NCBI RefSeq assembly: GCF_964340395.1
Contig: NC_135550.1
Coordinates: 14,894,908-14,958,907 of the forward strand
Direction of reading: 5' to 3'
Length of the DNA: 64,000 nucleotides
DNA from: Glandiceps talaboti
Taxonomy: Eukaryota; Hemichordata; Enteropneusta; Spengelidae
Positions 1-11,844 of the stretch are shown one piece after another. Within the stretch, counting starts at the first letter, position 1. Every line of letters begins with the position of its first letter. The notes beneath the pieces were generated by a model, which was not told where the DNA came from, searched no databases, and worked only from the letters and a program-made list of their open reading frames with translations. Position numbers and translations under genes: made by a program.

Positions 1-704
1 AATTTGCAAACCGTGGCGTTGACACTTCAATAACGACGAACTACTCTTTGATATTTAGCTATTTTTTTTCCTTAATATATGTATATAACTAGGTCATGGG
101 TTGAATTTTTAAAAATCAGAAATATGTGCATATGCAAACAATAGCACAGAGGACATAATCCGAGAGGACACGGTGTCGTTGCCGTAATGCAAATACATGT
201 ACTGTAATGTGATTGGCAGACGAGAGCAACAGATGTTGACCGCCATCAAATACCTTTATCAACTTGCTTTGATGCTCGCTAAGTCGTTCTTATTTATTCT
301 AGTATAACTACCGTTGCTACGCCGTAAAGTCGTTGTTAACCGCTATCATCGGTCATGACTTTTTAAGGGGCTTGGTTTCTAAAATTTAATCCATGTAATT
401 TACGTCCAAGAAATTGAAAACAGAAAATAAATGGCTGTTTTCAGTATAGTGTTTAGTACTGTATACTGGTGGAACTGCATATCTGAGCACCTCACATTCT
501 AATTGCTTGACAGCCCTCCTGACCCCTGACCCCAACCGCCTGCGGCTATTCTTAATTCGCGCCAAATCCTCGAACACTATATGTCTTTCAGAAATGTCAA
601 ACCGACTCAACTCTTTCTGTATCTAAAATAGCGCGAATCATGAACGTTGATGATTGGTTGGTTGGTTGCGGGGGGGGGGGGTAATGAAAAAATTGACTAC
701 TTAC
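1..704. other. Delta intron 4 (partial); no exon recognised
   Basis: This stretch lies downstream of the DSL exon in Delta. I searched it on the minus strand for an EGF-type exon (Cys-rich, AG acceptor, matching phase 1 entry) and saw none. It has a 12-14 base G run ending near 681, only about 20 bp from the exon 4 donor. Otherwise it looks like ordinary intron sequence. Confidence 0.6.
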
Positions 705-974
705 GTATAGAACAGTAATCGTCATCTAAGTCCCGACTCCATCCTTCCAAGCACACTTTGTTTCCATAGTCATCACAAGAATAATGTCCTAAATTATCAT
801 CCCTTCCCTTGCAGAAAAGGTTGCATCCAGGACCATAATAGTGGTCGTCACAGACGATACGAAACGAGTAGGCGAATTCCATGTTACCAACATTGAAGAT
901 GTCCTCCACCCAATTCTCCCCCACGGAAGCATAACGTTGTGTTGCTAATCTGGCGATCAGATTGCGTGGTGTTC
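705..974 (-). CDS. Delta: Delta coding exon 4: DSL domain
   Basis: This 270-bp exon starts after a TTTCTTACAG acceptor with two bases completing the split Gly. It ends phase 1 at a GTAAGT donor (704-699). It encodes the region before the DSL (residues 148-182) and the DSL domain itself, the module that docks on Notch EGF11-12. Six DSL cysteines are visible: C189, C198, C202, C214, C222 and C235. So are the CDDHYYGPGC, RDDNLGHYSC and GNKVC-LEGW signatures. The last part is unusual. Between W226 and C235 there is an acidic run (SRDLDDDY) where DLL1 has only KGQY, so the last cysteine is displaced by four residues. The next exon, expected to start the EGF array, is not visible in bases 1-704. 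Confidence 0.95.
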
Positions 975-3900
975 CTGTAAGAAACGAAATCTTAACGTCA
1001 GGTGTCGTCTGTTTTGTTTAATGTGCCTAAAATCGTTTTTTTTTTATCTGACCTGAACTACGTGCGACTATTCGTCTACCTTGACAAACTTGAATACACA
1101 CATTCCTGTATCGTGTAAAGCCCACCTGTTTGATCGACTGATAGGTAGAAAAAAAGGGGGGAACGACTTGATAAGCCCTACTAATTTTCCCAGCTTACAG
1201 GTGTGTGGGGGCCAAGTGGAGTGTAAATGAACATGTATCGCATTCCAGCTAAGAACGTTGATCAGCTCTCCCTTCCATTGGATTTCATCCTTGCATTCAG
1301 TGTAAAGGTGTACAAGACAGTGTCCGTACTTATTACAAAGCACGGCTACAAGGTGATGAAGTTTCAGCTAGCAAAGCAACGCAACTACTCACTCTGTGTG
1401 TGCGCTTTGATCAGGTGAAATGGCCCAGAAAGCAGTTTGGAGACGTTAGCATGCATGAATGACATAGCAATGGTATTTTACTTGTCTGACTAGCTTCATT
1501 ATCACCAACTTGAGCGATGTGAAAAAGTATCGAAACATCTGCAAGTGCCCCCTCTCACGTCTTCAAACCGGACCTTATATAAATTCCTTATTAAGTTGTC
1601 TGTTGACAACACGTCGTTGTGGTGGCAACCAATTTTAAATCTAAGATTGTCTGATCAACGGTTACTACTGGAGACACGTAAAACTAAACTACTACAGCAC
1701 GATTTTTGTAAACAGTGCGAAAGCGGATTAAACATGAACCGAAGACATTTCCACCGACCAAGAAATGCCAGTGGAATCCTGTAAGCGTGTTGACAAGATG
1801 AAATATTGAATTGCGATAGTTCTTGGGGTGACATCATACCGTTTGACCCTGACTCTCCGCTGCCTCTTGAAGTATCTTAAAATGACCTCTTTGTTTGACT
1901 TGAGCAGCTGTTCCGTCCATTTCTAAGAGTGTCGACGCTTTTAACTATTCACGTTCATTGTATAGTGCCTCGCTGCATAGCTATTTGGCTAAGATGTTAA
2001 ATCTTCACCCCTATCACGTTTGGTTACCAGCAAACAACTCAGGTAAATGAATAAATCGTGCGATTTCTTAGCAAAAAAATTAGGCACATGATGCTCCCAA
2101 ACATTAATTGCCAATAACCATGTACTTTTATCACAATGTCGCCATGACCCTTCTCTCACCCCTAATTTCAATTTTGTGTTTCGCGCGCCAAAACAGTGGG
2201 AACGTTACCAGCTTCGATAGCTGACGACAGGAGGGCGATGTCTATAAAACACCGTTGAAATGACTAAAAAAATCCTCCAATTTCTTCAAACTTTGAAAGT
2301 TCACATCTGAACTAGATGTGTTTAGTTTTCATTAAAACCAATTGAAATGGGAGATATTTTTTGGTTACATTTGCGGGAAGGTCACGAAACATAACTCAAT
2401 TTCCGCTACCAGGTTGAGCAGTTGGCATGTTGATGTGGATTTTGTTCCGAACAAATAGATTCAATCATCGGTGTGAAATGTTTAGCCAGGTTGACCGCGT
2501 GGGGCTGTCATGGAAAAGAACTGTCAAGCGGTTTCCCAGAGAGTACCATGATTGGGTTCACACGCTCATTACATACAGCTCGCCTTACACACACTATGAT
2601 GACATAATCGTGCACGATGCAATCTAGACACACGAAATTAAGGTTTGTGACCGGAATCTCGCCCTCGTGCTCAGTTCAGGATATCGAGCTCACGTTTTTT
2701 CAATCCAAACTCGGGATGACATAGAAAACCACTCGCGTATATACACCGAGTCCCGTGACTTTGTACGTCATAGCTAAAATGTTTTGACAACGAAAGGGTT
2801 ACTAATGGAGAATATTGTTGCTTTACGAGTAATAGCCGGGAACGTCGTCGCCTTCATTACATGCATGACAGAAAAAACCGTGATCGCGATCGGAAATTTA
2901 AAAATAAAAACCTTGTCTTCCAAACGAGGTCTGTGTGCAGTGCCATCAAAACATGCCACGGAATAGGGATTTAAAAGCACGAACGTTATAAAATTACCAT
3001 TTTTGCGTTTTGCATTTGTAATTTAATTAACGAAACGCAAATGAACTAATTAAGTGCATTTAAATAGACAAGCATTGTTTGCAGAACTTCTGAAAATTAT
3101 TAGGAAACTGGCCATGGTTGCACAAACCCTGACACAATTTAAGTCGGTGAAACACGGAGGACCCACATTGGGTGATTCAGTATTTTAAAGCTAAGCGACG
3201 AACAGACACCTACCTGGATAGGGGATACCATCGGCGGGGCTAACAGCATCGCTGTGGAAGGCCTCAATAATAAGAGAAAACGTACCCTGGAAAGAACAGT
3301 ATGTAAACAAAGTAAGAAATATGCTGGCAAAAACTAAAACCAGTGATGTGGAACGTTTATGCTAAACTACGTAGTATATGAATGATGTGTTCCATTTTTT
3401 TGCATTATTTAATTGCATCGTATTCACACCGACCGTAGTGTGGGTGCGGTTACATGAAATTTATACGTGCCAAACAACATGTTGAAATCGCTAGAACCGT
3501 TTTCATAATTTCCCCATTGTTTGCATCAATCAACATTGAATTTGATAACATATTGTTGTGGAGTGGCCGTTGTATTTGTGAAAACGTGAGTTTCGGGTTC
3601 GACTAGCGTATCTCAGTATGTCGACATGGCTGCATAGGTGAACGTTATTTGCACCCATAATGCACATTTCCATCAATAAATATGCAGCCTGGCCAGTTTT
3701 CATTCGTAACCAAACTGACAATTCGCATAGTTGCTGCGATAACGGTAATAGGCGCAAAGCGCAAGTTTACATCTCGTGTATACTCACCGGCCAACTAAAA
3801 TCAATCGGCATTTGGATTGGGTTAGTGAATGGCTCCGTGTCCGATATAGGAATTTCAAAAGTGTTATTGCCAAGAACTGGTGTTTCAACTTCACCGTATA

Positions 3901-4353
3901 GGCAATCGCTATCGTACGAAATTTCAGCCTGGAAGTGTTTTAGGCAAACTCTGAAGAAGGTCCGGCACGGAGATTCACAATTGTCGGAAGATGTTGATCC
4001 GCTACAGCATTGACCCGATTCATTCCTACCATGATCGTTTGCAAAAGATATGAGCTTAAGCTGAAAAATCCCCGTACTTGAGACCTGTATAAATGTGGAA
4101 GCGAAAAAAGATATAGATGAGAAACCACGTTGGTTTCAATAGCACCGTAATACGTACACACATGCCACACGCATACACACATCATATACCACATACGTTA
4201 TTTCTTGTCAGCGCCCAATATTGCGCTTCAAAAATTTCATTAAAAATCCGTTTATCGAGTGAAATAATATGCTGTACTTACTTGTGTTAAAACTGACAGA
4301 AGACACAATGCTAAAATTTGGCCCGAACTCCGCGTCACAACCAGTCCACCCAT
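705..4353 (-). CDS. Delta: Delta-type Notch ligand, 5' part (4 coding exons; gene runs off the left edge)
   Basis: This gene encodes a type I membrane ligand that activates Notch on neighbouring cells. Four exons on the minus strand join without phase conflict: 4353-4282, 4084-3788, 3286-3214 and 974-705 (712 nt, 237 codons plus one base). Residues 1-24 form the signal peptide. Residues 25 to about 123 form the MNNL domain, with C50, C51, C60, C64, C71 and C85 spaced as in DLL proteins and a CRTFFRVCLKH-type core. Residues 124-148 carry the GTFSLIIEA motif. Residues about 183-235 are the DSL domain. The stretch RLATQR followed by VGE-x-W (residues 156-169) is typical of Delta/DLL1/DLL4 rather than Jagged/Serrate. 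The intron positions after the signal peptide and around the small third exon agree with vertebrate DLL1 as I remember it. EGF repeats, transmembrane segment and cytoplasmic tail are outside the window. The Delta assignment is firm; one-to-one orthology among DLL paralogues is not addressed. Confidence 0.95.
975..3213. other. Delta intron 3, no exon recognised
   Basis: This 2.24-kb intron contains only short chance open frames. I saw no repeats of note and no DSL, MNNL or EGF-like coding. The smaller introns, 3287-3787 (about 0.5 kb) and 4085-4281 (197 bp), are likewise plain. Confidence 0.6.
3214..3286 (-). CDS. Delta: Delta coding exon 3: small linker exon
   Basis: This 73-bp exon encodes GTFSLIIEAFHSDA and a short Pro/Asp-rich tail, then the first base of a split Gly codon. 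A CTTTCCAG acceptor and a GTAGGT donor border it. Its entry phase 0 and exit phase 1 fit the flanking exons exactly. The motif W-P|G-T-F-S-L-I-I-E-A across the upstream junction is a Delta hallmark. The exon is too short to show up as an open reading frame and was found by homology plus splice phase. Confidence 0.93.
3788..4084 (-). CDS. Delta: Delta coding exon 2: MNNL domain
   Basis: The exon has 297 bp, 99 codons, and phase 0 at both ends. It follows a TTTATACAG acceptor and ends at a GTGAGT donor. It encodes the N-terminal Notch-ligand (MNNL, C2-like) domain, which contributes to Notch binding and membrane contact. Visible landmarks are GIFQLKL at the start, the adjacent cysteine pair C50-C51, CRTFFRVCLKHFQ, TPVLG, and NPI...F-S-W-P at the end. 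All have counterparts in Delta-like proteins. An N-N-T sequon at residues 97-99 is a potential glycosylation site. The other five frames here contain only chance open stretches. Confidence 0.95.
4282..4353 (-). CDS. Delta: Delta coding exon 1: signal peptide
   Basis: The exon codes for 24 residues: a basic N-terminal region followed by a hydrophobic core (ILALCLLSVL) and ending TQ, a standard secretion signal. The start is the ATG at 4353-4351. It has a strong context (A at -3, G at +4) and is the first ATG in a frame that stays open upstream. The exon ends phase 0 at a GTAAGT donor (4281-4276 on the minus strand). The next exon begins with V-S-S-T-G-I-F, which matches the VWSSGVF beginning of DLL1 exon 2. 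Confidence 0.9.
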
Positions 4354-4510
4354 GGTTGTTATTGTCCGCGGTTCGATCTCTTCTCTCTTTTTGCTGTGTA
4401 GCCTCGCACTCGATCGTAGCAGGCTCTTTGTCCGAGACTCCGCCCCAGACTGTTTGATTGACAACCTCGACACAGACGACGTTCGAAGGCGCGTGGCGGT
4501 ATATACTACA
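4354..4510 (-). promoter_or_regulatory. Delta: Probable Delta core promoter and 5' UTR
   Basis: Read on the minus strand, a TATA-like GTATATAC (4506-4499) is followed by CACGCG (4495-4490). About 140 bp later comes the start codon at 4353. This spacing would place transcription start near 4470 and give a 5' UTR of roughly 115 bp with no upstream ATG in the coding frame. CACGCG is the class-C site bound by HES/E(spl) repressors, so feedback from Notch signalling is a possible inference. The start site itself is not shown by the sequence. Confidence 0.45.
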
Positions 4511-5050
4511 ACACTTTACTATACACCATCAATATCTGTCAAAAGTAACGGTTCCGACTCCGAGTCCAGAGAGAATCTAGATAAATTCCGTTGAAATTGC
4601 ACTTCGAGGGTTGAAACATCCACAGGCACTGCCACTGGAATACAATTGCAGAAATATTTTCCTTGTAAATATATCAAAAATCCTTCAGCCGTTGATGATA
4701 CACACGTGTTCTCTAAATGTCTTTATGTTAGTCCGACCTTGGTGCAAAAGTTCAATTTTGGTGACAGAGCACTTTTAACCGCGAGTGTCTGGTACGGTGT
4801 GCGTCGTGTAGTGCCAGATGCGTGTACTGCTAACCAAAATCAAGATCTCCGCTACTTATATACCCCGCCTGCATATATTTGCATAATATTATCACTCAAT
4901 CTGTCAGTTTCGTTGTTTGGTTTAGACAATAGAGCAATTGATCTGGAACAATCAAGTAAATGGGCGGCGCGCTCCATAGTCAACTACGACTCCTTTGACA
5001 TAGCGCTATTTGTAATTAACCAACCCGTTCGGTACCTACGGTCATGAATG
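4511..5050 (-). promoter_or_regulatory. Delta upstream region with octamer and E-box motifs
   Basis: Within about 530 bp upstream of the Delta start codon there is a CACGTG (4703-4708), a CAGATG proneural-type E-box (4815-4820) and a perfect POU octamer ATTTGCAT followed by AA (4877-4884). In vertebrate Dll1, a POU octamer plus E-box combination mediates proneural activation. Here the two motifs are about 57 bp apart instead of adjacent. Single short motifs arise by chance, so this is suggestive only. Confidence 0.25.
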
Positions 5051-7310
5051 GCGAGTTATGCTACATCTGCTGCGTGTTGCCCCTCACTACACTGTTACAA
5101 GTCTAGAACCAGTCACCTAACAAATCATTCCATACTGACATTACACCGTACTGACAACTGTCTTACAAGTTTCCTCTAACTTTTCTATTTCATGTTCCGC
5201 AGGATATTCAAAGGTGGGGGCACATCACCTATGAATAAATTGATGGTCAGGGGGGTTACAAATCGGAGCCATGCCGGGGTGTCCGGCCATGGCCATAACA
5301 GTTTACACAATTCGCGGGCTTTAAAGAGTTTTTTTTTGTCTCCACTCGCGTGCCCCTCATCAAGGAGAATATATAATAGTCATCGAGCCTCTTTGTTCGT
5401 GCCAAGGCGACATTGTATGGTCAGCTGCGCTGTAGAAAAACTGGCGCACCTGCCGGCTTTTGTGTAGGCCTTCGTCCCCTATGTCAACAGACTTACCATA
5501 TAAGGAAGGCAATGGCCCGCAGTCATTGGTTCCGACCATTTGGGCCACGCCTTGTAATCACTCAAGCGAGACCGAAAGACGGCGACCTCCATTCATATGC
5601 ACATCCTCCTAGGAGAAGGCTTACTGTCCGTAGTTGAAAAGGTCGATTCCCGCTTCTTGTGTGGGGCACGGCCGTGTTCCCCTTTCAAGTCGCTGGATGA
5701 CACTATAGAGTACAAATATGCATTTCCAATATTTAGTTAGGCGTTTTTGACATATTTTCTTGTAGCCATCGACCCACCCACTACAAGATTTTATGTATCA
5801 CAGTTGTAAACAATACCAAAAGAAACTTTTAAAAAAAGGTGTCAATTCCAGGGCGACTAACATAATTAAATATGCAGATTTTAAAGCGAGAGGCACATGT
5901 TATCACACTTTTTTAAAAATCAGGTTGTGGAGACAATCGACGAGACGAAGGTCTCTGCCTATCAATTGACGCTCTTTAAAACGAAGTCTATAAGTTGACA
6001 CAGCAATCAATGAGATATGGAGAAGCTGCTATTTGTTGACTTGGTGTCAAGCATGTCCCATGTTTACATCGGGATGGCACTTGAAAAAGTCTGTAATACT
6101 CAAAACATAAAAAGTGTGTCAAAAAAAACCCGTCTGCTAACTCTGAAAGGATATTCAAAATAAGGAGCGTTTATTTTAGGGAGTAGCATTTCACTAGATT
6201 TATTAGTTTTCGGTGATTAACCTTTCGTTGAAATGTTGTGGAGTTGGGGATTTTTAAACGACAGCTGCTTACAGGTAGCCGCTAAGAAGCTTTATATAGA
6301 TCGATGTTTACTGAAAGAGCCATAAGACGCATGATTAGAACCGGGTTCGCGTGCCGGCTTACTAATCATGTTTCAAGGCTTTGTCCGTAAGACAATGTAA
6401 ACTAATTGAAGATCCATGAGGGTCGCGTGGCAAGATGGCATCATTCAGGAGATCTACAAACATAAGGGAGACACAAAGAAATACCGATAAACAAAAACTC
6501 CAATTAGATGGGCTTTATTACGCACGTGTTGTCACATCAGCATTAATTTCGTTAGCCCACTTCCGAGTACAAGACAAAGCGGTGATGAGCTACAACTGTC
6601 ACTTTTGTTGTTTATTTGCATTTTTTTTTGAAAATTGGGACTGAACTAACGGGTTATATACTTTGAAACAAAGAAATAACTTCATGTAATCGTTTTTGAT
6701 GTAAAGAAACCGATTTTTGATAATTTGTTTAAGTTACATTTTTGCCCGTCAGGTCCAGAGTTCAACAAGTCCACCAGGGTCCTACGTGGAATACCTTTTG
6801 ATAAGAGCCGCTAGGTTAACAAAGTTAGATAACCCGGCCACCTGTTGGAATTGCAAACTTTTAACAAGTTGGAAATATGACACGATTTCACTGATCAAAA
6901 TGAGATGTAAAAGACATTTTACACTAGAATTTTTATGTCTACTGAAATGTCTGTCTTGTAGACGATACATGCACCACAAACAACGAACAACTTGCCCATG
7001 GACCCATTAAAAGCTAGATTGAACACATCATGTTCCACATGGACTTGAACTTAAATTATTCTTGTCAAAAGTCGCAAGGAGTGACTTGTAATCGCCTGGT
7101 GCAGTACTCGGGGCTATCAACATTCTTTACTTCTAGAATGCATTAGATGGTCACATACGAGCTTTTAGTCGACGATTACGTTATCCATATCGTTTCCATA
7201 GTTGCTCCTACATCTGCCACAGAAATGTTTTTCTTTCTTTCAGAAAGGTCATGGTTTGTATCAAACGTAGCCTGTCTATAATAACAACTGAAGTACATTT
7301 ATGTAGCCAC
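5050..7310. other. Intergenic, no gene seen
   Basis: Non-repetitive AT-rich DNA. The open frames near 5192-5640 show no recognisable domain, no splice-consistent continuation and no homology I can name. Confidence 0.5.
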
Positions 7311-7314
7311 TACA

Positions 7315-7365
7315 CTCTGTCTGTCTGTCTGTCTGTCTGTATGTCTGTCTGTCTGTATGTCTGTA

Positions 7366-7422
<57 letters not shown>

Positions 7423-7429
7423 GCCTGCA

Positions 7430-7504
<75 letters not shown>

Positions 7505-7793
7505 ATGTCTGTCTGTCAACCTGTATGTATGTATGTATGCATGTATGTATGTATGTATGTATGTATGTATGTATGTATGTATGTATGTATGTATGTATGT
7601 ATGTATGTATGTATGTATGTATGTATGTATGTATGTATGTATGTATGTATGTATGTATGTATGTATGTATGTATGTATGTATGTATGTATGTATGTATGT
7701 ATGTATGTATGTATGCCTCTCTCCTCTCTCTCTCCTCTGTCTGCTTGTCTGCCCTCTCCCCCCTCTCTCACTCTCTCTCTCCCTCTCCCTAAG
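7315..7793. repeat. Compound microsatellite (CTGT)n - (ATGT)n - CT-rich
   Basis: About 200 bp of CTGT, with CTGC and ATGT variants, passes at about 7522 into about 190 bp of nearly pure ATGT, then an irregular CT-rich tail. All long open frames across it (runs of VCLS, VCMY, TDRQ, HTYI) are artefacts of a tetranucleotide read in three frames. Confidence 0.97.
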
Positions 7794-10700
7794 CCTCTGG
7801 CAAAAAATATTTTCATTTAAAATCATAATTTATAATAGGAAGCATTACACATTCATCACTTTGTATGCATCGATATTTTTTATGATCATCTTAATATTTG
7901 AGCACAGATTTTTTGTTGAAGGAGGGGGAAATGACGCATTGAAGTGTTGATATAGGCTTAGGGTAAGCTTTTTTCAATGAATTAATAGCATTCAGAAAAT
8001 GTGCTCGTATGGAAGAAGATATAGTTTCTTGTTTTAGGAGCTGTCCAGTGTAGGGATTTGGGATCAGATACTCTTAAATCATTCTGAACTTGGTTGATAA
8101 AATAACGGAACCAACAAAATGGTATTCCGGATAGTAAATTGACTCCAGTAGTCTAGAATTGATCGAATAACAGTTTGACACGAGTTTTTTTTTTTTGTAG
8201 CATTGCCGCTGGTCCAGGCCATCTGTTAATATTTTGTTTTCTCTTCAGCTTTAGTGACACACACACAGAGAGAGAGAGGGTAAGAACGCGTCTACTATCT
8301 CTGATTAGCGTCATGCGCAGAGATCAAAGTCAAATCGTCGAGTATGGCGGCAAAAGTTCAAACGATGTTGGTATAATGTGTAAGTCTTATAAAACAAAGA
8401 CAGGTTATTCAAATGGCGGTGTCCTTTTGTCAATCATCTGAAGATGGACAAAGGGTGTCAAATGGCCGCGCGTGGCTGGTTACTTTGTATTGTTCGTGAC
8501 ATCCACCTGTTCCAACGTACACTATGATGAGTGGCAACGGTACGGGAGTTAATCTATGCAACGGGCACGTGCCAGTAGTTTTGTTTTCCTAACGATCGTC
8601 TTCACTCGGATTTAAAAGTTGAGGTGTTATATACACCGGATCCTTATTTGTTTTGTTTTTTTGTTTCTGATGCCCACAACTCGCGTGCCACGAGTTATTT
8701 CAACCAATAACACGCCGACCCCATCTGTTTGCGTGGAGGGGGCCGAATCAATCGAACGAGTGCCCATGTCAAAAGGGCTGATCCCGACGGCACGCGCCCC
8801 CTTCACACCTAACTACAAACATCGGCATGATGTGTGTCATTCCAATAGATGCTTTGATATCCCCATCGATACAACCACATGGTACACCTTGAAGTTCTCC
8901 TCTACTAATAACACGACGACATGTTTACATTTCACAGTTTTGACTTGTTAAGATTACCATATTCGTGTATCATTTATTTTGAAACTGACATTTTTGCGTG
9001 TGTCTGGAAAAGTGATAAAAATATACGACTCTCAGTGAACTTGACCTTTGATATAGTATCATTGCATCGATGATGCACTTGGTAATTACAACACTCATGC
9101 GTCGATCAAAGAGCTTGTGAACATCAGTCGACGTGTGTTTTTGTGGCTTGGGGTGGTCGAACCTTCTCTAAAATTGCACTACTTCAAGTTCATGCATGTT
9201 ATAGATCTACGACATTGTCGCTAACCCCTGTTCCCTATTTGACCAATTCCAAAATAAAAGCTCCACCAGTCCTTGAAATCATCAAAATAACATATTTCGT
9301 CTATTGTCAATTACAGCGCTCTCCTGAAGATTTTGTCTGGTCTAAATATATATAATGTGGAGTTAAGAAAAATAGCATATATTAAATGAAAGAAAACAAA
9401 CAAAAACAAATAACAAACAAACAAACAAACAAACAAACAAACAAACAGGCAGCAACAATAAATGACAGGTTCATAGTCGTACAAATCTAAAAGTCATCGG
9501 CAGACAGTCTAATAAACGTAAACATATCGCATGGAAGTGAGTGAACAACTCGGATAAATACACATGGCAGAACAAACAGAGTCACTCAGGCTAGTACTTT
9601 AACTTCTCCTCTCTGAATTTTGTGTAAAAAGTGATCAGACACAGACACAGACAAAATGCATCTTTGGCCATCAGAGTACATCATTTTCTGTTGGTTACGT
9701 ATTACACACGTCGTCACTTTTTTTTCCTGTAACGGGTTAATAATCATGATAACTTGTATCAGTACAAGCATCAGGGGTAGGAAAACTTGCATCCAACGCC
9801 TATCCAAGCTATGCCTTCCAGTCACTTCGTTGTGACCCTCTACTTTCTTTTGTCCCTGCAAAGGGAGGCTTTCATCGGCCTTTAAAAAAAGCTCAGAACT
9901 TTAAATTCGAAAACAATTTTTTTTGCGTCTTTTTTTCTGCCCACCTGATAACTTCAAGGTTTCCAGGGACGCTACTTTACGTATCTAACATAATTAGTAG
10001 CACAGTTTCTAAGCGTGCGTTGGTTTTTCTTTGTTTGATAATTTTATCAACGTTTACGTCGGCATCCTTTGATATTTTTCTCTTGCTTTGGTATTTTAAA
10101 GGATTTAACACCGTGTCATTCTGTATCTACATAACCGCAACATGGACATCAAACGGACCGCGCTCCTCGTTACGACAAAGCTAACTGTTGAATGTAAATA
10201 GGCCCAACGCGTACCCCCCTCTTTATTCACCTCAAATCGACATCATTCGCGTGGCTGGCTCGTGCCATTACAAAGACCAACGCGACCCCTCTTTTTTGTC
10301 TTTATTTGCTCGTGCTTTGTCTTGGTGATTCGTAACTCCGTCGGTGTTCTTTGAGGAGTGCCCAGTGTATGTCCGTACGTCAACAACATAGTCCCTTCTT
10401 GACTTTTCTGACGGCAAGACAATGGCATCGGTCGCGCGCGTTGTAAATTCCCATTGTTGACGACTTGTCAATTTCAACTTCTCAATAAACATGACCACCT
10501 GACTCTCGACAGCCTGACATGCGTCGTCATTCGAAAGAAGTAAATTGAAAGTGCAAAAAACTTAGAAGATTAAGACCCCAGTGAAATGAAAGTGCACACA
10601 ACGATTCAATTCCCCTCTGCTATGTTCTGCTGTAGCCTCTGCATCTGCACAATGCATTGAAACAAAAGTTCGGACTTTTTTGTTTTTTGTAAACAAAGAC

Positions 10701-11740
10701 ACTTGTATGGCTTCTCAGAACTGGCCACGTGTCTGTGCTATCTTTACTGATCGTTGTACGTGGCGCAAGTACCATTGAAATATCCAGGTCTTTGCTCTTA
10801 TCATGCAACCAACTACCCTTTTTTGTTGTAACTAGGGCAGTGCCCAGCAAATTAAGTCCATGGGTTTTTGAAGAGTAAAGATCTTTGTGCGTGCAACGTT
10901 TCTTCGGTGTCTCTTTTGTTCGCAGTATTACACGAGGCAAAGCTTCTCTTTGTGTCTTTCAAAGAGACCCAGAAGCCCGATTCAGTGGCGTATTTAGGAG
11001 CCGTCATTTACCAATACATTACGGTGCAATCTAAGATTTACTTGTTTACCTTTGTTCTCCCTGCCTCTGCTCTCCCTCCCTGCATTCCAGAAAACGACAG
11101 ATGTTTTAGACCGTGGAGACATGTGTTTATTTCATGTCAATTTCAGTCTGAAAGCAACAAGCTAATGTTTCTAGTACCCTAGCTACGGTGCAAACTAAAC
11201 AACCTTTGACTGTCCCCTTTTTGTTGCGATTTCTTTGTCTGGCTGTCGTCTCGAGTCGAAGGCCGTCCATCAAATCAGTCGTTCTAGGATATCTATAGGC
11301 ATACTTACCAGTAAAATTAAGTGTAAAATTACATTATGGCAGCTGCAAGCAAAGCGATACAAATTATACCACTTTAGACCTCATCTTTAATTCTATATTT
11401 TGGGCGGTAAACACAGCCATAAAACGCAATCAGAGACAATGTGAATGGTTAGTGCCGGCTGTCTCTAAAGTGTCCAACGCATGCATGACACACACACACA
11501 CAAAGAACGAGTCAAAACAAGGATTGACAAAAATGGTTGAAAAGATGAGTATATGGCAACCAAACATTACGTCATCAGTTGCAGTATATTATGCAGAACT
11601 TGAGAAATTCGGAATTAGATTTTGAGATCGTTAGTCCTAGAATTATAAAAAAGAGATGTGCATCACTGAGAGACGCCGAGACATAGATGCGAAAGACACA
11701 GACACATAGACAGAGTGGTCGAGACAGAGTGTAGACAGAG
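7794..11740. other. Intergenic, no gene seen
   Basis: AT-rich sequence with a short (AAAC)n array at about 9410-9446 and small CA/GA runs near 8261-8279. The modest open frames near 8619, 10620 and 10868 have no recognisable features. Confidence 0.5.
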
Positions 11741-11746
11741 AGATGC

Positions 11747-11748
11747 AT

Positions 11749-11843
<95 letters not shown>

Positions 11844-11844
11844 G
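11747..11844. repeat. (CAGA)n microsatellite
   Basis: About 24 nearly perfect CAGA tetramers with degenerate GACA-type edges on both sides. Confidence 0.95.

Noticed and set aside
1-704. EGF-repeat exon of Delta
   Set aside because: I searched the minus strand for a phase-compatible Cys-rich exon and found none; the EGF part must be off-window.
3660-4013. 117-codon plus-strand open frame
   Set aside because: It lies antisense to Delta exon 2, whose MNNL homology, splice sites and phase are unambiguous.
3940-4194. Minus-strand open frame beginning at 4194
   Set aside because: It is in a different frame from the Delta MNNL exon and crosses the exon 2 acceptor; it is a shadow.
5630-5665. Box-B-like GGTCGATTCCC suggesting a tRNA gene
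   Set aside because: No box A at correct spacing and no cloverleaf pairing.
7251-7950. Long open frames of VCLS, VCMY, TDRQ and HTYI repeats (also near 11.7, 13.1, 17.1, 30.0, 46.7 and 63.2 kb)
   Set aside because: They are tetranucleotide microsatellites, whose three frames per strand stay open automatically. They have no start context, introns or non-repeat domain.
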